64,000 bases of DNA from Caenimonas aquaedulcis (GTDB lineage Bacteria > Pseudomonadota > Gammaproteobacteria > Burkholderiales > Burkholderiaceae_C). The number at the start of each line of letters is the position of its first letter. Positions within the stretch are counted from its first letter, which is position 1. Of this stretch, positions 9,243 to 16,781 are shown in pieces. The notes beneath the pieces are model-generated. The model was not told where the DNA came from. It worked only from the letters and a program-made list of their open reading frames with translations, and ran no database searches. Location of the stretch: the NCBI RefSeq assembly GCF_015831345.1, contig NZ_JADWYS010000001.1:1994118-2058117 (forward strand), in the 5' to 3' direction. The position numbers and the translations under genes were made by a program.

Positions 9243-9269
9243 CATCCCGGCGGCGCGAGGTGCACACTC
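9239..9269 (+). promoter_or_regulatory. Candidate promoter
   Basis: TTGACA at 9239-9244 matches the -35 consensus and overlaps the stop codon of the peptidase gene. CACACT at 9264-9269 is a 4/6 -10 match at a long 19-bp spacing. It would drive the 13-codon frame at 9303 and possibly rsgA. Confidence 0.35.
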
Positions 9270-9302
9270 GCGCCTTCCCTCAACACCACAGGAGACCAAG
9301 CC

Positions 9303-9341
9303 ATGAACCAGATGCCCCTTGCCCTCCTGTCGGCCGCCTGA
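9303..9341 (+). CDS. Possible 12-residue leader peptide upstream of rsgA
   Basis: A strong ribosome-binding site (ACAGGAGACC, 9-10 bp spacing) precedes ATG 9303, which encodes MNQMPLALLSAA and a TGA stop at 9339-9341. About 45 bp downstream is a short GC hairpin (TCGCGC-CCTA-GCGCGA) followed by CTCTTTTG, so the arrangement resembles a leader peptide with an attenuator. The peptide also resembles the start of a signal peptide, so a decayed gene is the main alternative. The region 9342-9553 holds this and another GC hairpin (CTGCGCG-CCTT-CGCGCAG near 9468) and no other gene that I recognise. Confidence 0.3.
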   Translation: MNQMPLALLSAA

Positions 9342-9553
9342 CCCTGCGTCGCTCCCCGGCTTTCCAGCCGCCTGCATCGCGCCCTAGCGCGACGCGCCTC
9401 TTTTGACCCGGTCTCGCTGATCGCCCCCGATCGCCGCGCCTAGCGGCCGACCCACGCCCTTGCTGCTTCCGCCCGCTGCGCGCCTTCGCGCAGGCGGCAT
9501 GTGCGCGCCCACGCGCGCCCGATCCCCGCATCAACCGATTCCAAAAAGACACC

Positions 9554-10624
9554 ATGATCGATTTTCAATTCGAGACGCTGAGCCGTATCGGGCTCACTCC
9601 CCTCATCGCCAACCAGTTCGCGGCGATCGAGGACAGCGGCGAATCCGCGGCACGCCCCATGCGGATCGTCGAAACGCAGCGCGACTGGTTCACGCTGCAC
9701 GACGGGCTGGAAGAGCGCCTCGCCCGCACGCTGCCGCGCGTGCTGCATGCGCTGCAGGCGCAGGGCGACACGCTCACCATCGGCGACTGGGTGCTGGTGG
9801 AAACCGACGCGCACCAGGACCACTGGATCACGCGCCGCGCGCCGCCGGTCACGCAGATCGCGCGGCGCGCGAACGACGGGCGCAGGCAGCCGCTCGCGAG
9901 CAACGTCGACACCGCCCTGCTCGTGATGGGCCTGGACGCGGACTTCAACGCGCGCCGCATCGAGCGCTACATCGCGCTCGTGCGCGCCTGCGGCGTGGCC
10001 TGCGTCGTCGTGCTCACCAAGGCCGACGCCGTGGGCGATGCGCACGGCAAGGTGGCGCTGCTGCGCGAGCGCATGCCGGACGACCTGCCCATCCTCGCCG
10101 TCAACGGCACGAGCGCCGACGCGCGGCTCGCGCTCGCGCCGTGGCTGGGCGCCGGGCAGACGCTCGTGCTGCTCGGCTCCTCCGGCGCGGGCAAGTCCAC
10201 GCTCACGAACACGCTGACGATGGAGGCCGCGCAGGACACCGGCGCGGTGCGCCGAGGCGACGGGCGCGGGCGGCACACCACGACGGCGCGATCCATGCAC
10301 CTGTGCCCGGAAGGCGCGTGCATCATCGACACGCCGGGGCTACGCACCTGGCGCCCCGATGCGGATGCGCAGGCGCTCGCCTCCACCTTCGACGACGTGC
10401 AGCGGCTCGCGCCCGCGTGCCGGTTTCGCGATTGCACGCATCGCGGCGAGCCGGGCTGCGCGGTGCGCGACCACGTGTCCGGGGACCGCCTGCTCAACAT
10501 GCGCAAGCTGATGCGCGACGCGCAGCGCAGCGAGCAGACGCCGCTGGAGCGCATCGCGCAGCGCAGGAAGTGGAAGGCGCTCGGCAAGGCGGGAAACCAG
10601 CGCGCGAAGGAGAAGCGGCGATGA
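9554..10624 (+). CDS. rsgA: Ribosome small-subunit-dependent GTPase A (RsgA)
   Basis: The protein has 356 aa with the circularly permuted GTPase order that defines the family: N-terminal OB-fold (about 35-100), then G4 TKAD (155-158), G1 GSSGAGKS (208-215) and G3 DTPG (259-262). A zinc-binding C-terminal module follows with Cys289, Cys294, His296 and Cys302. RsgA checks late assembly of the 30S subunit and releases RbfA. It is slightly longer than the E. coli enzyme. Only a weak ribosome-binding site precedes the ATG. The stop lies 12 bp from the convergent receiver gene. Confidence 0.95.
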   Translation: MIDFQFETLSRIGLTPLIANQFAAIEDSGESAARPMRIVETQRDWFTLHDGLEERLARTLPRVLHALQAQGDTLTIGDWVLVETDAHQDHWITRRAPPVTQIARRANDGRRQPLASNVDTALLVMGLDADFNARRIERYIALVRACGVACVVVLTKADAVGDAHGKVALLRERMPDDLPILAVNGTSADARLALAPWLGAGQTLVLLGSSGAGKSTLTNTLTMEAAQDTGAVRRGDGRGRHTTTARSMHLCPEGACIIDTPGLRTWRPDADAQALASTFDDVQRLAPACRFRDCTHRGEPGCAVRDHVSGDRLLNMRKLMRDAQRSEQTPLERIAQRRKWKALGKAGNQRAKEKRR

Positions 10625-10636
10625 GCGGCCGGCGCT

Positions 10637-11668
10637 TCAACGCACGCGAAAGAAGGGCTCCTGCGCGTCGGAGCCTTCTTCGCCTGGCGCCAACGCGTTC
10701 GCGCTTTCCAAGTCAGCCCGCAAGACCTCCGCCGCGACGACAGCCCAGCCCCGCGATCGCGCGATGTCGCGCAGGACCTGGGCTTCCAGGTACGCGCTTC
10801 CGCCCACCAGCTGCGTCGACGCACCGCCCAGCATCGGGTCCGCCACCTGCACCAGGCTCACCGGGCCGCGTGCCAGGGCCTGCACCGGCACCGCGCGCAC
10901 GAGGGATTCGGTGGCGCGCCACGCATGCGCGACCGCCTCGCCCGGCTCCTGGAACGCGACGTCGGCCGGGAACACCGCCAGGATGTCGTTGCCGCAGGGC
11001 AGGACGTGCTGCGCGCCGAAAAGCGTGAGCTGGTCGCGCGCGAACTGGTAGGCCGCGCGCATCTCGTCGGCTTCGCTGAAGCCGGGGCTCGCGGGCAGCG
11101 GGCCCGCGAACACGCCCACCAGCACCAGCACCGCGTCGGCGAACTGGAGCTGCACGTTCGCCTGGTCCTTGTTCGTCCAGCGCGCATTGAGCTCGTTGAG
11201 GAGTTGCACTTCGTAGCGCAGGCTCAGCTCGTTCTTCTGCGACTGCATGGCGGCCTCGAGATCCGTCAGCGCGCTGCGCGCGGCCTGCGATTCGCGCTGC
11301 ACGCGCTTGCCCACCAGGCCCTGCACCGCCTCGACCAGCTCCGCGAACTTGAAGGGCTTGGTGAGGTAGTCGTCCGCGCCGCTGCGCATGCCCTTGCGAA
11401 CATCCGCGCGCTCGGCGAGCGAGGTGAGCAGCAGCACCGGGATGCCGGCCAGCTGCGCGTCGCCTCGCAGCGCGGCGAGGAACTCGTAGCCGTCCATGCG
11501 CGGCATCACGACGTCGCAGGCGATCACGTCGGGCAGGCGCGCGCGCGCCTGCGCGAGGCCCTCGATGCCGTCCACCGCCTCGATGACCTTGTGGCCGGCT
11601 TTCTCGAGGCTGAACTTCGCCGCGAAACGCTGCGTGGTTTCGTCTTCGACGATGAGGATGAGGGCCAT
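10637..11668 (-). CDS. Response regulator with REC domain and degenerate cyclase-like C-terminus
   Basis: The product is 343 aa from ATG 11668, where the receiver domain begins at once (MALILIVEDE). REC landmarks are complete: Glu8-Asp9, phospho-acceptor Asp52 (CDVVMPRMDGYEF), Thr82 and Lys104 (YLTKPF). Residues about 121-165 are charged and helical (ESQAARSALTDLEAAMQSQKNEL), probably a coiled coil. The C-terminal 170 residues vaguely follow a class III nucleotide cyclase fold (GNDILAVFP, later QLVGGSAYLEAQVL), but the metal-binding aspartates are not apparent. I read it as a non-catalytic cyclase-homology output domain; this part is inference. No histidine kinase is adjacent. Confidence 0.8.
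   Translation of the reverse strand: MALILIVEDETTQRFAAKFSLEKAGHKVIEAVDGIEGLAQARARLPDVIACDVVMPRMDGYEFLAALRGDAQLAGIPVLLLTSLAERADVRKGMRSGADDYLTKPFKFAELVEAVQGLVGKRVQRESQAARSALTDLEAAMQSQKNELSLRYEVQLLNELNARWTNKDQANVQLQFADAVLVLVGVFAGPLPASPGFSEADEMRAAYQFARDQLTLFGAQHVLPCGNDILAVFPADVAFQEPGEAVAHAWRATESLVRAVPVQALARGPVSLVQVADPMLGGASTQLVGGSAYLEAQVLRDIARSRGWAVVAAEVLRADLESANALAPGEEGSDAQEPFFRVR
10650..10680. terminator. Hairpin between convergent rsgA and receiver gene
   Basis: AAGAAGGGCTCC (10650-10661) pairs with GGAGCCTTCTT (10670-10680), leaving one bulged G and an 8-nt loop. It lies inside the last codons of the minus-strand receiver gene and 26 bp past the rsgA stop, so it could serve transcripts from both sides. 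No long T-tract follows. Confidence 0.45.
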
Positions 11669-11723
11669 GCGCGTATGGTAGCCATGCGCCACAATGCCGC
11701 CCACACCCTGGAGTGCCTTCGCC

Positions 11724-12626
11724 ATGACACCGCTTCGCGAGATCGCCGCCGGTCCCCTGTCCATCGCCTTCCACGAGACAGGGCCTGCCTCGGGGTCGCC
11801 GGTGTTCCTGATGCATGGTTTCCCCTACGACATCCATGCGTACGAAGAGGTGGCGCCGATGCTCGCGGCGGCGGGCTGCCGGGTCATCGTGCCCTACCTG
11901 CGCGGCTACGGGCCGACGCGCTTCCTCGATGCCGCGACGCCGCGCTCGGGCGAGCAGGCGGCCCTGGGCGCGGACCTGCTGGCGCTGATGGATGCATTGG
12001 CCGTGCCCCGGGCCGTGCTGGCCGGTTACGACTGGGGCGGTCGCGCCGCGTGCGTGGTCGCGGCCCTGTGGCCGCAGCGCTGCGCGGGCCTCGTCTCCTG
12101 CAACAGCTACAACATCCAGGACATCGCGAAGGCGATGCGCCCGCTCGACCCGTCGGGCGAGCACAGCCTCTGGTACCAGTACTACTTCCACAGCGAGCGC
12201 GGCCGCGCGGGGCTGGCGCAGCACCGCCGCGAATTCAATCGGCTGCTGTGGCGGCTGTGGTCGCCGACCTGGCCTTTCGACGACGCCACCTACGAGCGCA
12301 CCGCGCCCGCCTTCGACAACCCGGACTTCGTCGACGTGGTGATCCAGTCCTATCGCCATCGCTTCGGCCTCGCGGCCGGCGATCCGGCCTATGCAGGGAT
12401 CGAAGCGCGCCTGGCCGCCCAGCCCGTGATCACCGTTCCCGCCATCACATTCGACGGCGCCGACGACGGCGTGCGGCCACCGGCCCCGGCGCAGGCCCAT
12501 GCGCGCCAGTTCAGCGGGCCACGCTCGCATCGCGTCGTGCCCGGGGTCGGGCACAACGTGCCGCAGGAAGCGCCGCGGCTGTTTGCGGATGCGGTGCTGG
12601 AACTGGTATCGTCCTTGCGGGCCTGA
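11724..12626 (+). CDS. Alpha/beta hydrolase of the epoxide hydrolase/haloalkane dehalogenase type
   Basis: The protein has 300 aa from ATG 11724. Motifs are HGFP (31-34, oxyanion hole), GYDWGG with an aspartate nucleophile (Asp103) where esterases have serine, an acidic residue in DGADDG, and the base histidine in VGHNVPQEAP. An Asp nucleophile in a DWGG context is typical of epoxide hydrolases and haloalkane dehalogenases. The substrate cannot be predicted. It diverges from the receiver gene, with 55 bp between the two starts. The ATG at 11694 is possible but adds residues without homology. Confidence 0.85.
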   Translation: MTPLREIAAGPLSIAFHETGPASGSPVFLMHGFPYDIHAYEEVAPMLAAAGCRVIVPYLRGYGPTRFLDAATPRSGEQAALGADLLALMDALAVPRAVLAGYDWGGRAACVVAALWPQRCAGLVSCNSYNIQDIAKAMRPLDPSGEHSLWYQYYFHSERGRAGLAQHRREFNRLLWRLWSPTWPFDDATYERTAPAFDNPDFVDVVIQSYRHRFGLAAGDPAYAGIEARLAAQPVITVPAITFDGADDGVRPPAPAQAHARQFSGPRSHRVVPGVGHNVPQEAPRLFADAVLELVSSLRA

Positions 12627-12643
12627 AGCCGAGGAGGGTCTCC

Positions 12644-14365
12644 ATGAAGAACACCGCATTCCGCCTGCGTCCCGTCGCCGCCTCCGTGGCGGTGCTCGCA
12701 CTGCTCACATCCTGCGCGAGCCTGCTGCCTTTCATGCCCGACCCGAACGCGCGCGCGCCGGTGCTCCACGGCTACGGGCAGATCCATATCCCGATCACCA
12801 CGAGCTCCCCGCGCGCGCAGGAACTCTTCAACCAGGGCGTTCTGCAGGCCTATGCCTTCAACGAAGTCGAGGCGGTGCGGATCTTCAAGGCCGCGCTCGC
12901 GCAGGACTCCGGTTGCGCGATGTGCGCGTGGGGCGTGGCGTGGCAGCTCGGGCCCAACATCAACAATTCCGACCGCGACAACAACGCCGAGGCCCTGCAA
13001 TACGTCGGCTATGCGCTCAAGCGCCTGGACCACGCGACACCGCGCGAACGCGCGCTCGTCGAATCGCTGGCGCTGCGCTACGGACACAGCAGCGTCGCGC
13101 GCGAGACCGCGCCGCTGATGGCCGACATGTGCGGCAAGGGCGCGCAGGACGAGGACGACGAGAAGGCGCATCCGCTGGACGTCGCCTACGCGCAGCGGAT
13201 GCGCACGCTCGCCGACCGCTACCCGCAGGATGCGGACATCCTGTCGCTCTACGCCGAGGCCGAGATCATCTCGACCGAGGGCCCCGTGATGTGGCAGAAA
13301 TCCGGGCAGCCCGTGGGCCGCATCGGCGAGGTCGCCGACCGCCTCGAGCGCGCACTCGCGCTGCACCCCGACCACACGGGACTCAACCACTACCTCATCC
13401 ACGTCGCCGATGCGCTGCCCGTTGCGAGCCGCGCCGTGGCCGCCGCTGACAAGCTGGGACGCCTCGCGCCGCAGTCGCCGCACCTCGTGCACATGCCCGC
13501 GCACACCTTCGTCCACGTCGGGCGCTACGCCGAGGCGGCGCGCGTCAACGAGCGCGCGCTCGAGGCCGACGCCACGCTCGCCGCCACCGAGAAGGCGCAG
13601 GATTTCAGCGTGAGCAAGGACTGGCGCGGGCACAACACGCACTTCCTCTGGTACGCCGCGCTCATGGCGGGCCGCGAGGATGCGGCGCTGACCGCGGCGC
13701 GTGCCATGGCCCTGCGCGCCGCCGCCGCGAAGAACATCATGGGCGAGTACGTGCGCAGCCTGCCGCTCATCACGCTCGTGCGCATGGAGAACTGGGAGGC
13801 CGCGCTGGCGGAGCCGCAGGCGCCGGGCGACAAGGGCCTGGCAAAAGCCTGGATGGAATACGCGCACGGCATCGCGCAGGTGCGGCTGGGCCGCATGGAC
13901 GAGGCGCGCCAGTCGCTCGCGCACCTGCAGGAAGTGGCCGCCACCACGCGCAAGGCGAACGACGGCAAGTCGGGCATGCACAGGAACGTGCGCTCCATGC
14001 TCGACATGGCGCAAAGCGGGCTCGAAGCGGAAGTGGCCCTGGCCGACAAACGCTTCGACGATGCGGAGAAGCTGCAGGCGCAGGCCATGGCCGCGAGCGT
14101 GAAGGTCGATGCACGCGAACCGCCGCTGCTCGCGGACGGCACGCGTGTCGCGCTGGGCGGCCTCCAGGCGCGCGCGGGACGTTGGCCGCAGGCCGAGGCG
14201 ACCTACCGGCAGGCGCTGGCCGAACATCCGGGCAGCGGCTGGGCATTGCGCGGGCTTGCGACGTCGCTGAGCGCCCAGGGCAAAGCCGCCGAGGCCGCGG
14301 CCGTGCGCGCGGAGCTGTCAAAAAGTTGGTCCGAAGCGAGCCCGAACCTGCGCGACCGTGTGTGA
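12644..14365 (+). CDS. Tetratricopeptide-repeat lipoprotein
   Basis: This is a 573-aa protein with a good ribosome-binding site (GGAGG, 12632-12636). A signal peptide ends in a lipobox (LLTSC, Cys24). The mature protein begins with a repeat-like unit (AQELFNQGVLQAYAFNEVEAVRIFKAALAQDSGCAMCAWG), and further helical pairs with TPR spacing follow to the C-terminus (WPQAEATYRQALAEHPGSGWALRGLA). Such proteins are usually membrane-anchored scaffolds for protein contacts. A partner cannot be named. It follows the alpha/beta hydrolase by 17 bp on the same strand. Confidence 0.85.
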   Translation: MKNTAFRLRPVAASVAVLALLTSCASLLPFMPDPNARAPVLHGYGQIHIPITTSSPRAQELFNQGVLQAYAFNEVEAVRIFKAALAQDSGCAMCAWGVAWQLGPNINNSDRDNNAEALQYVGYALKRLDHATPRERALVESLALRYGHSSVARETAPLMADMCGKGAQDEDDEKAHPLDVAYAQRMRTLADRYPQDADILSLYAEAEIISTEGPVMWQKSGQPVGRIGEVADRLERALALHPDHTGLNHYLIHVADALPVASRAVAAADKLGRLAPQSPHLVHMPAHTFVHVGRYAEAARVNERALEADATLAATEKAQDFSVSKDWRGHNTHFLWYAALMAGREDAALTAARAMALRAAAAKNIMGEYVRSLPLITLVRMENWEAALAEPQAPGDKGLAKAWMEYAHGIAQVRLGRMDEARQSLAHLQEVAATTRKANDGKSGMHRNVRSMLDMAQSGLEAEVALADKRFDDAEKLQAQAMAASVKVDAREPPLLADGTRVALGGLQARAGRWPQAEATYRQALAEHPGSGWALRGLATSLSAQGKAAEAAAVRAELSKSWSEASPNLRDRV

Positions 14366-14487
14366 AACGCTGCAAGTTGTGTGCGGCACACCACACTCGA
14401 GCGCACGTCACGGGGCATGATTTCGCGCCAGCCCGTCCATGGGAAAGCGCGTGCCGGCGCGGGCCCCGGCGGATCTCGTCGCGCGCG

Positions 14488-14545
14488 CCGACACGCCGTG
14501 TCGGAAAAGGGCGCGTAGTCACTGGAAACACACCTACAGGGTGTG
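14488..14545. other. Two inverted repeats in the intergenic region before the 49-aa gene
   Basis: Between 14366 and 14572 there are two small dyads: CCGACAC-GCC-GTGTCGG (14488-14504) and CACACC-TACAG-GGTGTG (14529-14545). Neither is followed by a T-tract, so regulator binding or mRNA structure is more likely than termination. Nothing else was recognised in this 207-bp gap. Confidence 0.3.
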
Positions 14546-14572
14546 GCTCTGCGGCTTCGCACCATACGCTAC

Positions 14573-14722
14573 ATGAAGATACTCAATTTCATTCATGTCA
14601 CGGTAGCTCAGGCCTTCTACTCGTGGGCGCTGCGCGAGATCAACCCCCTGCACCCCGACGTGCCGCGCATCATGATGCGCAGGCAGGAGCTCGAGGACAA
14701 GGCCCGCCGCGTCTTTGCCTGA
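14573..14722 (+). CDS. Small protein of 49 residues, unknown function
   Basis: This is a short frame with coding character: an amphipathic N-terminus (MKILNFIHVTVAQAFYSWAL), then REINPLHPDVPRI, and a charged helical tail (MMRRQELEDKARRVFA). Codon third positions are GC-rich like the neighbours except in the first ten codons. No good ribosome-binding site precedes the ATG. The N-terminus is too polar for a confident membrane segment. It converges with the small secreted protein gene 13 bp downstream. Confidence 0.5.
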   Translation: MKILNFIHVTVAQAFYSWALREINPLHPDVPRIMMRRQELEDKARRVFA

Positions 14723-14735
14723 TCCGTATCCCGGA

Positions 14736-15011
14736 TCAATGCTTGGTCGTCGTGCTGGTGTTGCTCGTGCCGTTCGTCGTGCTGTTGGCCGTGGTCGACT
14801 GCGCGGCAGCCTGCTCTTCGGCGGCCTTCTTGTTTGCGCGATGCTTGCCCACCAGGCAACCCACGGCCGCGCCTGCCAGCCCATGATGGCCGGCGACGTG
14901 GCCCGCGGCCCCGCCCACGGCGGCGCCCTTCAGGCAGCCCTTGGCGCTCGCAGCGCCTGACGCGGCGGTCAGCGCCGCAAAAACACAGATCGCGATCGTT
15001 TGGGTTTTCAT
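14736..15011 (-). CDS. Small secreted glycine-rich protein
   Basis: The product is 91 aa starting MKTQTIAICVFAALTAASGAASA, a clear Sec signal peptide. The mature part has a Gly/Ala/His-rich segment with two cysteines (KGCLKGAAVGGAAGHVAGHHGLAGAAVGC) resembling a glycine-zipper membrane-associated stretch, then a Ser/Thr/Asn-rich low-complexity tail ending TTTKH. The start at 15011 is chosen because the signal peptide begins there. Function is unknown; a surface or periplasmic role is likely. Confidence 0.65.
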   Translation of the reverse strand: MKTQTIAICVFAALTAASGAASAKGCLKGAAVGGAAGHVAGHHGLAGAAVGCLVGKHRANKKAAEEQAAAQSTTANSTTNGTSNTSTTTKH

Positions 15012-15149
15012 GTTGTGGTGTCCCAGGTTGGTTGCTTCGATCACCCACTATCGCGCCCCATCGCAGCGCCCCGGGTCGGCAAGCAGACCCTCCCCTTGTA
15101 GGTGCAGTCTTCACTGTCTTCCTTGCGGCTCGTGCGTAGAATTCGCGCC

Positions 15150-15530
15150 ATGACCCGCCGACTCATCAGCTCCGGCTCCACTTTCGAAGCGCAGATCGGC
15201 TACTCGCGCGCCGTGGTCGACGGCGAATGGGTGTTCGTCTCGGGCACCACCGGCTTCGACTACGCGAAGATGGAAATCCAGGACGGCGTGGTCGAACAGG
15301 CCGAGCAGTGCATGAAGAACATCGAGTCCGCGCTGCAGCAAGCCGGCTCCAGCCTGCGCGACGTGGTGCGCGTGACCTACGTCCTGCCGAAGGCGGATGA
15401 GTTCGAGTCGTGCTGGCCCGTGCTGCGCAGGTATTTCGGCGAGATCCGCCCGGCCGCGATGATGATCTCCGCGGGCCTGGCCGATCCGCGCATGCGTATC
15501 GAGATCGAAGTCACCGCTCGAAAGCGCTGA
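15150..15530 (+). CDS. RidA (YjgF/YER057c/UK114) family protein
   Basis: This is a 126-aa single-domain protein starting at ATG 15150. Family features include YSRAVVDGEWVFVSGTTGFD, the helix EQAEQCMKNIESALQQAGSSLRDVVRVTYVLP and the C-terminal RMRIEIEVTA. RidA proteins hydrolyse reactive enamine/imine intermediates made by PLP enzymes; other clades act in pathways for aromatic or amine compounds. The arginine usually found near position 105 of RidA-clade enzymes appears here in the PRMRIEIE segment. Its 3' end overlaps the convergent amidase gene by 20 bp. Confidence 0.9.
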   Translation: MTRRLISSGSTFEAQIGYSRAVVDGEWVFVSGTTGFDYAKMEIQDGVVEQAEQCMKNIESALQQAGSSLRDVVRVTYVLPKADEFESCWPVLRRYFGEIRPAAMMISAGLADPRMRIEIEVTARKR

Positions 15531-16707
15531 GCGCGCCTTCCAGGAAGGCGCCGGCCGCCAGGCACAGGCTGTCCAGGCCGCGCGGCGCGATCACCTGCAA
15601 ACCCATCGGCCGGCCGTGGATGCCGGTAGCTCCCGGCACGGACAGGCAGGGCGTGCCGAGCAAAGTCCACGCGCGGTTGAAGGTGGACGCACCCGTGCTG
15701 CCGAATCCTTCCGGCGGTTCGTCCGGCGCGCTCGGCGTGAGCAGCACGTCGATCCCGTCGAACCACGCGTCGCCGCGCGCGCGCGCGACGCCCGCCGTCG
15801 CCTGCGCATCCGCGTACTGCGCGTCGCTCACCTTCATCGCGCCCGCGAGGTACTCGCGCAGCAGCGGCGACAGCATCGCCGCGTGCTCCTCCATTTCACG
15901 GCGCAGCGCGCGCGAAGCTTCCCAGCCCTGGATCGCGTCGTGCGCGGTGAAGGCTTCGCCCACCCAGGCCGGCAAGTCGCAGCTCACCACGTTGGCCCCG
16001 GCCGCCCGCAAGGCACTGATGGCCCGGCCCATCGCCTGCTGCCCGCTCTGGGAAATCTCCCCCCACGGGTAGGCGCGCGGCACGCCGACGCTCCACCGCC
16101 TGAGCGAAGCGGGCAGCGGCGCGGCGATGCGCCCGCCGCTCACGGCCTGCGCGAATTCCGCGACTTCCCCGACCGTGCGCGCGAAAAGGCCCACCGTGTC
16201 CAGCGACCACGAGAACGCCTTCATGCCCGAGGTCGGCAGCAGGTCGAAGCCGGGCTTGAACCCCGCGATGCCGCAATACGACGCCGGGCGCACGGTGGAG
16301 CCGCCCGTCTGCGACCCGATCGCGAGCGGCACCATTCCCGCCGCGACCGCGGCGGCGGACCCTGCCGACGATCCGCCCGGGGTGCACCCGTGGGCGGCCG
16401 GGTTGAGCGTGGCTGCCGGCTGCAGGTACGCGAATTCCGTGGTGACGGACTTGCCGACGATCACGCCGCCGGCGCGGCGGATGATGCCCACCATCGCGGC
16501 CTCGCTCGCGGGGCGATGGCGCGCGTAGATGGCGGACCCGTACGCCGTGGGCAGGTCGGCCGTGTCGAAGATGTCCTTGACGGCGACCAACCTGCCCGCG
16601 AGCGGCCCCTGCGCGGCGGACTGCGCGCGCTGCACGGCGGCGTCCTCCTGGAGCGATGCGAAAGCGTGTAGCTGCCTGTCTTCCTGGCGGATGCGTGCGA
16701 TGTCCAT
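15511..16707 (-). CDS. Amidase signature family hydrolase
   Basis: The enzyme has 398 aa with the Ser-cisSer-Lys triad of the family: Lys44 in VAVKDIFDT, cis-Ser113 in GGSSAGSAAAV and nucleophile Ser137 in GSQTGGSTVRPASYCGIAGFKP. Start ATG 16707 precedes the usual N-terminal helix. At about 400 aa it is shorter than GatA and resembles soluble amidases acting on small amides. It is not adjacent to the nitrile hydratase at 32230, so a shared nitrile route is only speculation. Confidence 0.9.
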   Translation of the reverse strand: MDIARIRQEDRQLHAFASLQEDAAVQRAQSAAQGPLAGRLVAVKDIFDTADLPTAYGSAIYARHRPASEAAMVGIIRRAGGVIVGKSVTTEFAYLQPAATLNPAAHGCTPGGSSAGSAAAVAAGMVPLAIGSQTGGSTVRPASYCGIAGFKPGFDLLPTSGMKAFSWSLDTVGLFARTVGEVAEFAQAVSGGRIAAPLPASLRRWSVGVPRAYPWGEISQSGQQAMGRAISALRAAGANVVSCDLPAWVGEAFTAHDAIQGWEASRALRREMEEHAAMLSPLLREYLAGAMKVSDAQYADAQATAGVARARGDAWFDGIDVLLTPSAPDEPPEGFGSTGASTFNRAWTLLGTPCLSVPGATGIHGRPMGLQVIAPRGLDSLCLAAGAFLEGALSAFER

Positions 16708-16781
16708 CGCCCCATTGTCGCCACTGGACGCGGGCGCCGCACGAGGCGAGACGCCTAGTAGCAAGTTCTTATACTGCACGG

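Noticed and set aside
14488..14504. Hairpin as transcription terminator of the TPR lipoprotein gene
   Set aside because: It is followed by AAAAGG and not by a T-tract, and it lies more than 120 bp past the stop.
16770..16775. TATACT just upstream of the DUF2339 ATG, suggesting a leaderless start
   Set aside because: No recognisable -35 element at 16-18 bp and no TG extension; too weak to list as a promoter.
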